From Mesostigma viride (taxonomy: Eukaryota > Streptophyta > Mesostigmatophyceae > Mesostigmatales > Mesostigmataceae): a stretch of 64,000 nt of DNA. How positions within the stretch are numbered: the stretch's first letter is position 1; every line of letters begins with the position of its first letter. Location: contig RPFO01000076.1 of NCBI GenBank assembly GCA_009746045.1, positions 4,129,433-4,193,432 of the forward strand, read 5' to 3'. Below the pieces are notes generated by a model. It ran no database searches. It saw nothing but the letters and a program-made list of their open reading frames with translations, and was not told the origin of the DNA. Below, piece by piece: positions 1 to 9,044 of the stretch. The position numbers were made by a program, and so were the translations under genes.

Positions 1-1665
1 TCCGCCAAAAATCGACTTGCAGCCGATGCATCGGCTGCTCCGCGGGGGACCAAATTGCGCGAAAACTATTGAGAATTAGGAAAAGTTTCGCAGATAAGAT
101 CGAAAGTTTATAATTTTCCTCACAGCATGTTACTAGGGTTCGCATACTTCTGACAAAGTTATAGAGGTGTTCTGGCCGGTCAAAGTACAAGGGGTCAGGG
201 TACTTTTTCACGTACAACGTGCATTCCGGAAAACGACGACCTGGCCATGGCGGCTTGCGCCCACACATGGAATTTACGTTTGCGTTCGAATTTTCTGGCC
301 AAACTTAGGAAATTGATTTCATACGTCCTAAAGATCACACAGGCGAATTTTTGGTTCGCGGGAATGCCATTTGATAGGTGTCGGCAGCGTTCTTGCTGGA
401 AAAAACTGCGATCAGGCCGGACGATAGAAACGTTGACAGCAATACCTTTCCGGCGTATTTTAAAGGATATATTGGTTTCTCTGTACTTTTTATGATACAT
501 AGTAGTCGTAAACGTGCAAGGGTGGCAAGAAATCGCCGAATCTAGCGACCATGCTGCACAACTTTGGTGTGCCGAAATGCGCCATTTTGCGGCCACCGCC
601 TGGGCCAAGGTAACGCCATCCATGCCTGGTAAAGCTTCAGCATCGTTTTCCTATCGATATTTGACGTTTATATATACGTTCTAGCTTGTGTAGCACATTC
701 TTTTTGCATTATTCATGCTCTTTCTTGACCCTGGCCTGGCCCCTTTCTAAAACACCCTTCTTAGATGCTTCCATCAGTCAGTTGACCTGCCACAGTGTGA
801 AGGTGATAAGTTTTAGATGCTGTATGGGTTTGAATACCTCCATATATGTTTGTTATACATTTCCCATACACATATTGCATGAGTGTGAGGCAGTTGGCTG
901 GTCTCTGTGGCATCATCAAGCACGTAACTGGTGAGTAAAAGCTTCCCATTGACAGCATGTGCCACCAGGTGTGCTGGCCATCACCTGGCAAGCTATAGCA
1001 GCTTAGGCCTAGTTTTTCCTTGCTAGGGCAGGCTGAAATAGGCTCAACGTCACTAGTTTGTTGGTGGCTGCCTCCTATAATGTATGCCTTGCGTAGGGTA
1101 TCGGTACCACGTTACCTACGTGCATGGACAAGGTGGCACCTGCACATAGGTGCCATGTAAGGGCAGTGTGATGATGCAGTTATGTTTCCCCATCATTGTG
1201 GAAGGGAAATGTATTGTATGGCATGGTTGGGGGCCATATAAGTAGGTATTAGTAGGTAGTATGCCCACCCCTACCCCCTTGGTTGCTTTTTACCAACGGT
1301 ACCCCTATGGGCTGTACTGGGTGTAACTGCTGGTATACCCACCCAAATGATGACCCCAATGGCTCAAACTGTTCAGCAACTGATTGTTTATCATCCCTGA
1401 AGTGGTAGGTGCCTAGCTCTTATAACATAATTCAAAATGCACATTCTACCAAAAATAAAAACGCGCGTCTCGACTCCCCTAACTTTGACGGTAGTTATAC
1501 ATGGCCTACCCTGCAGATATGTTAGGTTGTGATAGCTCACCCCGAAGGAAAACTCATGGACATGCTTGACCCCCAAGGACAGCCCTTGGATGTTGGTAGG
1601 TTGGCTGTGGGGTGGTTTGCAAATTTAGCATTTTGCAGCCGATTTTTCGGCTTTAAATGGGACCA
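1..1665. repeat. 1.7-kb non-coding repeat element, copy 1 (left end cut by window edge)
   Basis: The stretch is collinear with 21,019-22,665 over about 1.65 kb with scattered substitutions, so the two are copies of one element. The palindrome GCAGCCGATGCATCGGC lies near the left end (about 17-36), and a related GCAGCCGA...TCGGC motif lies near the right end (about 1,634-1,655), a symmetric subterminal arrangement. The other copy has short terminal inverted repeats; here the left terminus lies outside the window and the right terminus has diverged. No transposase is encoded. A non-autonomous DNA transposon is the simplest reading. Confidence 0.75.
195..623 (-). CDS. Conserved 142-aa ORF in repeat copy 1, coding status doubtful
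   Basis: This minus-strand ORF of 142 codons is kept, without indels or stops, in the second copy of the repeat (21,217-21,645). The two translations differ at about 10 positions. I recognise no domain. It is Arg/Lys- and Phe/Ser-rich with no clear signal peptide or membrane span. The opposite strand is also open over part of the same interval in both copies (82 codons, starting at 247 and 21,269), which weakens the case for coding. The high identity of the copies may alone explain why it stays open. Confidence 0.2.
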   Translation of the reverse strand: MDGVTLAQAVAAKWRISAHQSCAAWSLDSAISCHPCTFTTTMYHKKYRETNISFKIRRKGIAVNVSIVRPDRSFFQQERCRHLSNGIPANQKFACVIFRTYEINFLSLARKFERKRKFHVWAQAAMARSSFSGMHVVREKVP

Positions 1666-3050
1666 ATGAGGGGTTAAGCTTCAGCCTATATGATTTCAGG
1701 CATCCACCCTGGGTTACACCAGATACATGACCAATCCCATACCCGTTCCTTGAGAGCAGCTTACGATATCCGCTCAACGTTCCGATAGAGGGTGGATCCG
1801 GCAAGCCTATAATAGCTGTTGATCGTGCCGGTCCATTTGGTGGATTGAAGACATCCATTGTGATGTCTGGCACTTGTGAGGCTGCCAGGTAGTCCTGACC
1901 GCTGCTGGGATGTCTGGCCATGCGCCAGACTAGCTTGATCAGTTACTCGTAAATATCGAAATCGTGACGATACGTATCACAGTTGCTTGGAGTTGTTGTC
2001 GTCTGAGTTGTCGACTGAATCAGGAGAAGCCGTACGTGAACCGGTGGCTGTGTTGCTAGCGTGCAGCTCGGTCATATGGGAGAAGAACCGCATGTTGATG
2101 GTGCAGTCAGACCGTGCACCGCTGAATTGATGACTTGATGTAGCGTCCCGTGTTCAGCGACGGGGAAATCAGCGTTCAGCAACGAAGAGTGCGTGATGGG
2201 CGCCACTCAAACCTGCAAGATTGTGTGCATGGGTTGGTTGCGCTTCATGTGGTCGTGCAGAAGCATGGCATACAAACAAAAGTCAGGCTGATTCTCGGGG
2301 TGGCAAGAAGCCAACCCCAAGAGAAAGAAGGTACGCAACAAGACATAACAAGACCACTATAGTGTCAAGTTAGAACAACAAGACAACAAGGCTCCACCTA
2401 TAGTAGCCTCTGGAATTATGCCAACTGCTGAGGGCAGCCATCGCTGGCCAGCAGGCATGCATGAAAAACGAAAAGACAACTACTAGGTACCAGACAGATC
2501 TGTCATGCAAGTACTATATTCTGACACCTGAACTGGCCCTTCACTTGCCGTCGTTTCATCATAACCTTGTCAGACTCCTCCCCCCCCCTAAATGGACCTG
2601 GAGACAGTACTATGACGTCGACAGATTTGTCGCGCCTACGTGACACACTAGGGATTAGCCAATCAGACAAATGTGGCAATGCGATATTAGTATATAGGCA
2701 TTAGCAGCAATACCTAAGTTGCGGCAAGCCATTGTGCATGCCACACGAAGGATCCTCGACTTCACGGCCAAACACAACACTGAGCAGAGGCTGCCACGGC
2801 TTTAAAAAGGAACGGGGGTGTGGTGGTCGGCACTGAGCAATTAATAGTAGGCAGACATGACAAGTGGTGAATCAGTGTCAGACCTCCCGGCCGCAGCATT
2901 TCGGAATGGTTGCCGACTATGCGGCAGACCTACATATGCCCGGCCTTAGCCTGGCAGCATCCTGCCAGGGAAGAAGGGAACAGGTTGGTTCGTTCCCGAA
3001 GAAAGGTTGGCTGAGTATCAAACCGCAATGCAAAGCTAGGGGCCACATGA
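1666..3050. other. Unassigned spacer
   Basis: About 1.4 kb between the repeat and gypsy relic G1. Only short ORFs without recognisable domains are present (for example 2,150-2,362 and 2,864-3,178 on the plus strand). A C-run lies at about 2,581-2,588. I see no RNA gene, LTR partner or terminal repeat here. Confidence 0.4.
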
Positions 3051-3056
3051 TCACGT

Positions 3057-3868
3057 TCAATAGGTTGCCGACGTGTCACCGGGCGTGTCTGCTCCTCTCC
3101 TCAACTTCGGGCAGTTGCGCTTCATGTGACCGATCTCCTGACAATAGAAGCACCGCATGTGCCAGCTGCGGGTGTTGAGTAGAGCATTGACCTGGGAGTC
3201 ATTCTGCGCGTCGCCGATCTCGTCCTCATCTTGCTCCTCCTCAGCTGGGGATTCCTCCGCGTGGTCGCCTTCGTCTGCAGGATTCGACGCGTCAGCGGTA
3301 CCGCGCTGCGTCGAGCGTGCAGTCCTACTAGCCATGTGGTCGTCGGCTGTAGTGAGGAGGTATGCCTTGACCTTGGACATGTCCCACAGATGCCACGGGG
3401 TGTCTGCGAACTTCTTCCAAGCCTCCAGCTGCAGCTCAGGGCCGGTGGATGGCTTCCATGGCTCAGGCGGATCTTGTACTCGTGGCCCGACACATCCAAT
3501 AGGCGACTCGCCATCCCGTCAAACTCCACCTCAAACTCGCGGTAGGGCATGTCACCCTGTCTGAATGCGCCAAAGGCGATGCGCTCCTGGAACTCAGCGT
3601 CTGGTGGGACGAGCTTCTGCTGAATTCCATCACTCTCGTGAATATCCTTGGGGTAGGACTGTGACGCGATGCTATCGCAGTGAAGCAGTCGTGTAACTGA
3701 GATGTCCATGGCCTGGGTGATGATCAAGTCGATCAAGTCCTTGGTGGACAGATCCCAGTTGTGGTAATTCGACCAAAATTTGACGGCCTTGTTCATCAGC
3801 CTAGCCCACTCCTGGATGTCTCGCGGCTTCATGCTCATTGTTTAGCTTGGGGATGTGCTTGAAGTCGG
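3057..3868 (-). pseudogene. gag: G1 gag fragment with CCHC zinc knuckle
   Basis: The fragment starts with a PDFK..PKL motif at about 3,868 that also begins the capsid region of G2 gag (PDFKAVPKL). It continues through a capsid-like region (EWARL...FGAFRQG) and ends with the knuckle CFYCQEIGHMKRNC at about 3,120-3,160 followed by a short tail. One frameshift near 3,835 and another at about 3,380-3,420 break the frame. Role by family: packages genomic RNA in virus-like particles. Its position behind the chromodomain region is abnormal, because gag normally precedes protease. Confidence 0.75.
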
Positions 3869-4494
3869 GCATGGGGTCTGCCTCCGACTGGCTGAACTTC
3901 CATTGTACGCGGTACCATGCCCCTGCCTCGCTTCTGATCGCGGTGGGCCACAATGGCCTCCACCTCATTCTCTACCTCTCCCGTCTCTGGGTTGTGTTCT
4001 AGCGGCGCAGGGGCGTCTACCCTACCCGGGAACGTGCTCTTGTGGTACAGTTTTAACTGGTCCCTGTGGAAGGTGTTATTCTGCACCTGCCAAGTGGAGG
4101 GCACGTCTACCCGGAACATGCAGTCCTTGAACTTGTCCACCACCGGATACGAGCCGAGGAAGATTGGCTTCAACTTGGTCTTAAGCCCTTCCTCCACCTT
4201 CTGGGCGAAACGACCTAGTTGAGGACCCTCCACGAGGACCAAGTCCCCGATTTCGATCGCGGGCGTGCGAGCATCAATCGCGGCTCTCAAGCGCGTCAGG
4301 CGTTTGTCTCGTGTGGCTTGGTATCCCAAAACCGCACTTTCCTGTGCCTGCTTCATGTGCTCACGCATCTCCCTCACACCTCGCACTGTCGTGCGTATGA
4401 TTGCGTCCTTGCTGGGCATCTGGCTGTCCTGTGTCCAGGAAAAATGGCGTATAGCCGTGGGCAGCCTGGGACGAGTTGTTAAGGGCAAACTCAA
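3869..4494 (-). pseudogene. pol: G1 integrase C-terminal domain and partial chromodomain
   Basis: The segment aligns by eye with the C-terminal ORF of G4. It has a basic linker, a GDLVLVEGP motif, a GPY/F-like FLGSYPVVDKF motif, the DQLKLY motif, and then a chromodomain start (EAIVAHRD...). In a shifted frame the chromodomain runs on as VQWKFSQ and then passes directly into gag sequence (MPDFKHIPKL) at about 3,870. The rest of the chromodomain and the 3' LTR are missing. In the family, the chromodomain steers integration to heterochromatin. This copy cannot encode a complete protein. Confidence 0.75.
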
Positions 4495-4508
4495 CTAACC
4501 CAATGAAC

Positions 4509-5480
4509 TCATGAATCCCAGTTGTCGCCTCGCCCCTTGATGTAGTGGCGCATGGTCTCCTCCACTACCCGGTTAAGTCGTTCTACCAGATGTGTAGAGG
4601 AGCTGTGTATGTGCACATGCGGTCCCGAGGGAGACCTTGGTGCCCAGGGGTCCGAAGAACTCTTGCCAAACGTGGCAGTGAACAGCTTGTCGCGGTCGGA
4701 GATAAACTGGCGACTCAGCCCATGGTACTTGAAGACATTGTCTAGGTAGAGTCGGACGCAATCCTGCGCGGTGAGTGTCAAGGGACAATGCACCAGATGG
4801 CACCTGCGGGTCAACCGATCGAGGAACACGGCAAAATCTGCTCGTTACCCGACGGGGTCCTTTTAATGGACCAACAAAGTCCATCATCAGGCTATCCCAA
4901 GGTTGCAGCGGATCAGGTAATGAGTGGGGGGTGGCCTGCGACCCGGTGTTGCGCGGCTTCATCAATTGGCACGAATGGCATGTGCGCACATATTCCAGCG
5001 CCTCCTGCTTCATGCCGGGCCAGAAGAATAGCCGTCGCAGGTGGCTTAGTAGGACCCGATGGGTGCCCTGATGACCTCCCAAGGGAGAGCCGTGGAGCTC
5101 ATGCAAGAGCGCGGCTCTAGCGATGGGCGGTATATACAGCCGCCATTGATCCCCGGGTCCCGTCATCACGTACAGGAACCCGTATTGGAACTTGCAGGGG
5201 AGTCCGTTCATCTGCTGCGGGTGCACTGCAATGGCTGCCTGCGCCTCGGGTTCGGTCACCGTGAACCTACTGACGATGCGCTCCAAGTCGGACGTTATCT
5301 TAAAGCTCTCCGTGTTGCCTTCCGGTACGGGCAGCTTTTCCAAGTCGTCCAGCTCCTGGCGAATGGTGGTGTCGCCTGGTTGCGAGGTCGTGACTCGCCT
5401 AGCTATGGTTCGCGTGAGCGCAGTGATGTCCGCAACGGAGCCGAAGTTTCTGTCGACAAGAAGGGGCTCGCCAAGTGGTG
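4509..5480 (-). pseudogene. pol: G1 integrase catalytic region, frameshifted
   Basis: The zinc-binding part is visible as LHELHGSPLGGHQGTHR followed by CHSCQLMKPRN. Next comes the first catalytic Asp in MMDFVGPL at about 4,860. A frameshift follows, and the second part (4,829-4,509) carries DRLTRRCHL, the second Asp in ISDRDKLF, and the catalytic Glu in LVERLNRVVEE. All three DDE residues can be found, but in two frames with a further break near 4,650. Closest in the window are the integrase ORF of G4 (54,730-55,758) and that of G3. Confidence 0.8.
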
Positions 5481-5872
5481 TGAGGCTAAAGCCGCCTACT
5501 GGTGGGACCGCATGACTGGGAGGGATCCGGTGATGGGACCCCTCCCCCCCCATCGGGGTGGGCGCGCCGGTGATGGGACCCCTCCCCCCCCATCGGGGTG
5601 GGCGCGTCCTCGTGCTCGTCGCGGGGCCAAGGGGCCAAAACCTTAGGGGTGGTAGGGTCCTCATGGAAGAGGAACCGTGAGGTCAAGGATCCGTCCGACA
5701 CGCCATACGGCAGGACATGACCCATGGTGGGCACACAAACGGTGTGCAGCACACCCAAGTCCTCATAGAACTGGTAGTCTGCGCGGCGGGAAAGCGCGTC
5801 CGGGACAACTTTGTCCTCACCCTTCACATATTGAATGCGAAAGGGGCGAACTGGGACAGATACTCCATCCCT
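5481..5872 (-). pseudogene. pol: G1 RNase H C-terminus and RNase H-integrase linker
   Basis: The minus-strand reading begins with WSK-free gypsy RNase H end sequence (RIQYVKG..., VPDALSRRADYQFYEDLGVL) as in G2, G3 and G4, then enters a linker of low conservation. Everything N-terminal of this point (protease, reverse transcriptase, most of RNase H) is absent. The linker contains a 40-bp duplication (5,529-5,608) whose translation is a Gly/Pro/His-rich repeat. Confidence 0.7.
5529..5608. repeat. Two-copy 40-bp tandem repeat inside G1
   Basis: Copies at 5,529-5,568 and 5,569-5,608 match almost perfectly and each contain a C-run followed by CATCGGGGTGGGCGCG. A similar CCCCCATCGGG motif occurs twice at 12,054-12,100, just beyond the other end of C1. 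Before C1 inserted, these two stretches would have been about 450 bp apart in G1-flanking DNA. Confidence 0.85.
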
Positions 5873-5897
5873 GACTATGATGATCTTGGACCACGCC

Positions 5898-6242
5898 AGT
5901 TGAGTAACTCTAGAGCCCTAGGATCTGGCTCTAAGTTCCCCATGTCCGTCCGCACGCCTTCCGCTAGCGTCCGCTAAGCCGCCGGCTATAATCCGGCGGT
6001 CCGATGCGGTCGACCGGTCTAAGGGCGGCGCCTAGGGCCGGCGCCACCTAGGCCCCAGTCCGGGGCCTTATCCGGGTCGGTACGGACAGCTAGCTTGTCC
6101 CACGGTTACGGCTAACCGGATAGGGTTTGCTGGCTAAGACATAAACCAGTGGTGGGCCAGCTCCGACAGCAGTTCTCTGTGTTCACCTTATCCCAAGCTC
6201 AACGTGACCGACCGCCATAGCTGAGCCGGTCGGGCTTTAACT
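5898..6242 (+). repeat. C1 5' LTR
   Basis: 345 bp, GC-rich, beginning AGTTGAGTAACT and ending GGGCTTTAACT. It appears identical to 11,707-12,051. It should hold the promoter (U3) and the transcript start, although I see no clear TATA box. The ORF start codon lies only 19 bases after the LTR. Confidence 0.93.
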
Positions 6243-6261
6243 TGTATTCATAAAAATCCCG
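6243..6261 (+). promoter_or_regulatory. C1 primer-binding-site region, complementary to its own 3' UTR
   Basis: The 19 bases between the 5' LTR and the first ATG should contain the primer-binding site, yet there is no TGG start matching a tRNA CCA end. The first 12 bases, TGTATTCATAAA (6,243-6,254), are the exact reverse complement of 11,356-11,367 in the 3' UTR. A comparable pairing exists in C2. Confidence 0.5.
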
Positions 6262-8292
6262 ATGGCTTCCGGTACACGGAGCCGCACGGGCGAACACACA
6301 GATACGCCAAGTGGCGAGGCCGCAGGGTCCGTCCTGCCACGCTTTAGTGCGGACGAGGCCACGAGGTTGATGCAAACCCTCGTGGCGCAACCTGAACTGG
6401 CCAAGCAGTTCAAGCATCTGATGCTTGCTGCTGACGATGCACTAAATCGCGGCCCTCTCAAGCAAACGGAGGTGCCCGCTGATCTACCGGCCGACTATAC
6501 GGCGGACGACGCAGCAGATTTTCTAGCTGCTCTCAAGCGTCTGCGCGATGGACGCGCAGACAAAGATTCGGAGCTGATTGGCAAGTTCCGTGCAGTATTC
6601 TGCAGTACAACAAAGCACCCAAACATTGCCAATCTAGTTCGCATTGCGGACGACAACAAACAAACCTGGGAAGTTTTTTACAACGGTCTAGATGCCCACT
6701 TGTCGCGGTCTAAGGAAGAGGCCGACGAGCAAGCCTTCAACGACTTCGAGGGCTATGCAGTTAATAAGGCAAATTTGCCCGGGGCTGCACGTGATTTCCA
6801 GGTCTTCGTGCACAAGCACAAGCTGCTAGATACTCTCAAGCCCATTTTCCTGTGCAATCGATTTCTCAAGAAATGCGACCTGTCGTCGGATGTGCATCTG
6901 ACCATAGCGACGGAACTCAAAAAGAAGAGTGCCGTCAGTTTCGACGAGGGCATGCTGTATTTGATCTCATGCTTCAAGAGTGCGCAGTCCAAGCCGGCTG
7001 CCTCGGCTGCTCTGCCATCCCTGCGCAAGGTGGATGCCGGCGCGTCTTCTTCTTCAGGCGCAGAGGCTCCAATTACGCGGTCGGAGCTTACGGCCATCCT
7101 GAAAAAGGTCGTCGGCCACGGCAACAACGGGGGCCAGCGAGGGCGCAAGCGCGGGCATGGTGGCGACGCCAAGCAGGGTGATAATCCCCCGGCCAAGCGG
7201 CAGCAGGGGGCGTCTACTGACCGCAAGCAACGCTGTGAGCGCTGCTTCGGACGTCGCCATGTCCGGGATGACTGCCGAGTTCGCCCGGACCTGGAGCTCG
7301 AGGACAACCTTTGCCGCAAGTGCCACGACGTTCTGCGTGGTCACAGCGTGGAGGCGTGCAAGGCCAAGCGCATCGTCGTCCACGGCACACGCGAGGAGTG
7401 GGCAGAGCGACGGGCAGCACGAAAGTCAGGTGAGAGCACGCTCGATACCCCTTCTTTTGCTCAATGCGTCACGCTGAACCGGGCCGTCGTAGAGCCTGAC
7501 GTCGTTCCTAAAAGCAACGTGACTGCATCCTCTGTCTCATTCCGTGATGTGCTCACGCAATCCGTTGATGCTGCTCTGGCTCTGTCGCGCCAGGATCACG
7601 TGCTTCCTGAGCACGGGTCTACAATGCGTGACCTAAGCAATGTGGTGTCTTCTAGGTCGGGTGTGTACAACGCCGAGCGACCAAGCACTACTGCAGCACC
7701 CCAGCTAGATACTGGGGCGGTTGGGCCTATGAGGAATGTTGTGACAGTGCAAGAGAATGCTGGGCGGGCAGATGTTCTCGGTACACACCACCCTAGTGTG
7801 GATCTTCACATTGGCAAGGTGCTCACACGGGCGGCCTTTCGTGCAGCCTCTGAAGCTGCCCAGTTAGCCAATGTCACTACCCCAGTAGTCACCCCACCTG
7901 TTGAGAATCCTGACAATGCCACTGCACCTCAGGCTGTCACCCTGAAACTGTTAGCATACCAGATGCACCGTGCATACGGGCATGAGGCCCAAGCCGAGGT
8001 AGAGGGGGCACACATGTTGGGGGCACCTTTATACAACGAGCTGAAGAATGTGCGTGCTCAGTGTCCTGCCTGCATCAAGATCAGGAAGAAGTCGCGTAGG
8101 CGGCATGCCAAGACTCCACCCTTGGAGCGAGGGTACCTTGTGGGGGATGTCATGCACATGGAAGGGGGGGACACCTATTTCATAGTCAAGGATAGGTTCA
8201 GCAAGGCCACCTACATTGAGCCGCTGCCCACATGTTTGAGGCTGACCTGCACAGGGCTATCAAGATCAGCCTGGCTTTCTTTCATCCCGTAG
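6262..8292 (+). CDS. gag: C1 gag and integrase N-terminal half
   Basis: 676 codons. The N-terminal about 320 residues are a capsid-like region without close motifs. Two zinc knuckles follow: CX2CX4HX4C at residues 325-338 (CERCFGRRHVRDDC) and CX2CX6HX4C at 351-366. After a low-complexity linker comes an integrase zinc-binding motif (H569, H574, C601, C604) and the first catalytic Asp at about residue 629 (GDVMHM). No protease lies between knuckle and integrase; the DTGA at about residue 483 lacks the flanking pattern and the later ILG motif. The start is the first ATG after the LTR. The frame breaks at about 8,225-8,235 and the integrase continues in the ORF from 8,232. Confidence 0.85.
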   Translation: MASGTRSRTGEHTDTPSGEAAGSVLPRFSADEATRLMQTLVAQPELAKQFKHLMLAADDALNRGPLKQTEVPADLPADYTADDAADFLAALKRLRDGRADKDSELIGKFRAVFCSTTKHPNIANLVRIADDNKQTWEVFYNGLDAHLSRSKEEADEQAFNDFEGYAVNKANLPGAARDFQVFVHKHKLLDTLKPIFLCNRFLKKCDLSSDVHLTIATELKKKSAVSFDEGMLYLISCFKSAQSKPAASAALPSLRKVDAGASSSSGAEAPITRSELTAILKKVVGHGNNGGQRGRKRGHGGDAKQGDNPPAKRQQGASTDRKQRCERCFGRRHVRDDCRVRPDLELEDNLCRKCHDVLRGHSVEACKAKRIVVHGTREEWAERRAARKSGESTLDTPSFAQCVTLNRAVVEPDVVPKSNVTASSVSFRDVLTQSVDAALALSRQDHVLPEHGSTMRDLSNVVSSRSGVYNAERPSTTAAPQLDTGAVGPMRNVVTVQENAGRADVLGTHHPSVDLHIGKVLTRAAFRAASEAAQLANVTTPVVTPPVENPDNATAPQAVTLKLLAYQMHRAYGHEAQAEVEGAHMLGAPLYNELKNVRAQCPACIKIRKKSRRRHAKTPPLERGYLVGDVMHMEGGDTYFIVKDRFSKATYIEPLPTCLRLTCTGLSRSAWLSFIP

Positions 8293-9044
8293 TGGAGCTC
8301 ATGCTAGACCAGCAGTTCCGCTGTGTGCAAGGTTTGCCGGGGATGGAGGCCGTGGTCATCGTGGGGCGTGAGGATCACGGCAATATGGGCATGATAGATC
8401 GCACTGTAAGCTATGTCAAGACTGTGGCAGCCAAGCGACAGGATAACCCACATGGCAAATCCTACGCGGTCAAGACGGCGTGGTGCAAGGAGCTCATGCA
8501 TGTGTGCAACCATAGGCACGTGCTTGATGTCAAGGGCTTTGGGCTAGTCACGCCTCGGGGGCTGTCAGCGGGCACCTACTCACCCGAGGTAGTAGAGGCA
8601 TACCAACAGCATCTACAGGATACCGCCGCCAAGCTGCGGCTCAAGGATGCCACGCTGCCTGATTTGTCTAGCGCTTTTGAGGTCGGGCAGTTGGTCATGT
8701 TCCACAAGGAGAGCTCGCCCAGCGGCAAACGGGGCACCATGCAGGGGCCTGGGGCCATCACAAAGTTAGACTGGCCGCTGCGGGTCATAGACATAGAGTG
8801 GAATGATCGGGTGTATAGGGTACCATGGGCATCGGTGGCAGGCTATAAGCAAGGGGATAGCATGGAGAGTGAGCTGGCAGCCAACAGGGCACTGGGGTGG
8901 GTAGTGAAGGATAATGCGCCTGTCGTAGCATCTGAGGTGGTACCCCACGGGTCGCTCCCAGGGGCAGACACAGCTACACCCCCCCCTCCCCTGGGCCCCA
9001 ATATGACCCCGTGGATGGGTGGGATGAGGATGGGGTGGGTTTGA
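8232..9044 (+). CDS. pol: C1 integrase C-terminal half
   Basis: 270 codons, overlapping the upstream ORF by 61 bases in the -1 frame. It contains the second catalytic Asp (D26, MLDQQF). Where C2 has the catalytic Glu (GAVERS) this protein has Asp (D56, GMIDRTV). A region typical of Copia integrase C-termini follows (GQLVMFHKESSPSGKRG, then YRVPWASV). The ORF ends shortly after an 8-base C-run (8,979-8,986), and the acidic linker to the protease-like domain continues in the next -1 frame. Either programmed shifts or sequence errors in homopolymers could explain the breaks. Confidence 0.8.
   Translation: MFEADLHRAIKISLAFFHPVVELMLDQQFRCVQGLPGMEAVVIVGREDHGNMGMIDRTVSYVKTVAAKRQDNPHGKSYAVKTAWCKELMHVCNHRHVLDVKGFGLVTPRGLSAGTYSPEVVEAYQQHLQDTAAKLRLKDATLPDLSSAFEVGQLVMFHKESSPSGKRGTMQGPGAITKLDWPLRVIDIEWNDRVYRVPWASVAGYKQGDSMESELAANRALGWVVKDNAPVVASEVVPHGSLPGADTATPPPPLGPNMTPWMGGMRMGWV

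Larger units (their letters stand above)
3057..5872 (-). mobile_element. G1: decayed Ty3/gypsy chromovirus relic with gag placed after pol
   Basis: Reading the minus strand from 5,872 downward gives the end of RNase H, integrase with its zinc-binding and catalytic parts, the integrase C-terminal/chromodomain region, and then a gag protein with a CCHC knuckle. An intact gypsy element has gag first, so this order is rearranged. The protein segments lie in different frames and no LTR pair was found. The RNase H end breaks off at about 5,872; Copia-like element C1 is inserted a little further on (5,898). G1 proteins resemble those of G2, G3 and G4 in the same window. Confidence 0.8.

Noticed and set aside
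5059-5646. Plus-strand ORF of 195 codons across G1
   Set aside because: Antisense to G1 integrase and RNase H linker, includes the 40-bp repeat, no domain.
7708-7719. DTGA motif in the C1 gag-integrase linker as a canonical protease
   Set aside because: It lacks the hydrophobic run before the Asp and the S/T plus hydrophobic pattern after it, and no ILG motif follows in the expected distance. The segment with both motifs lies after integrase.
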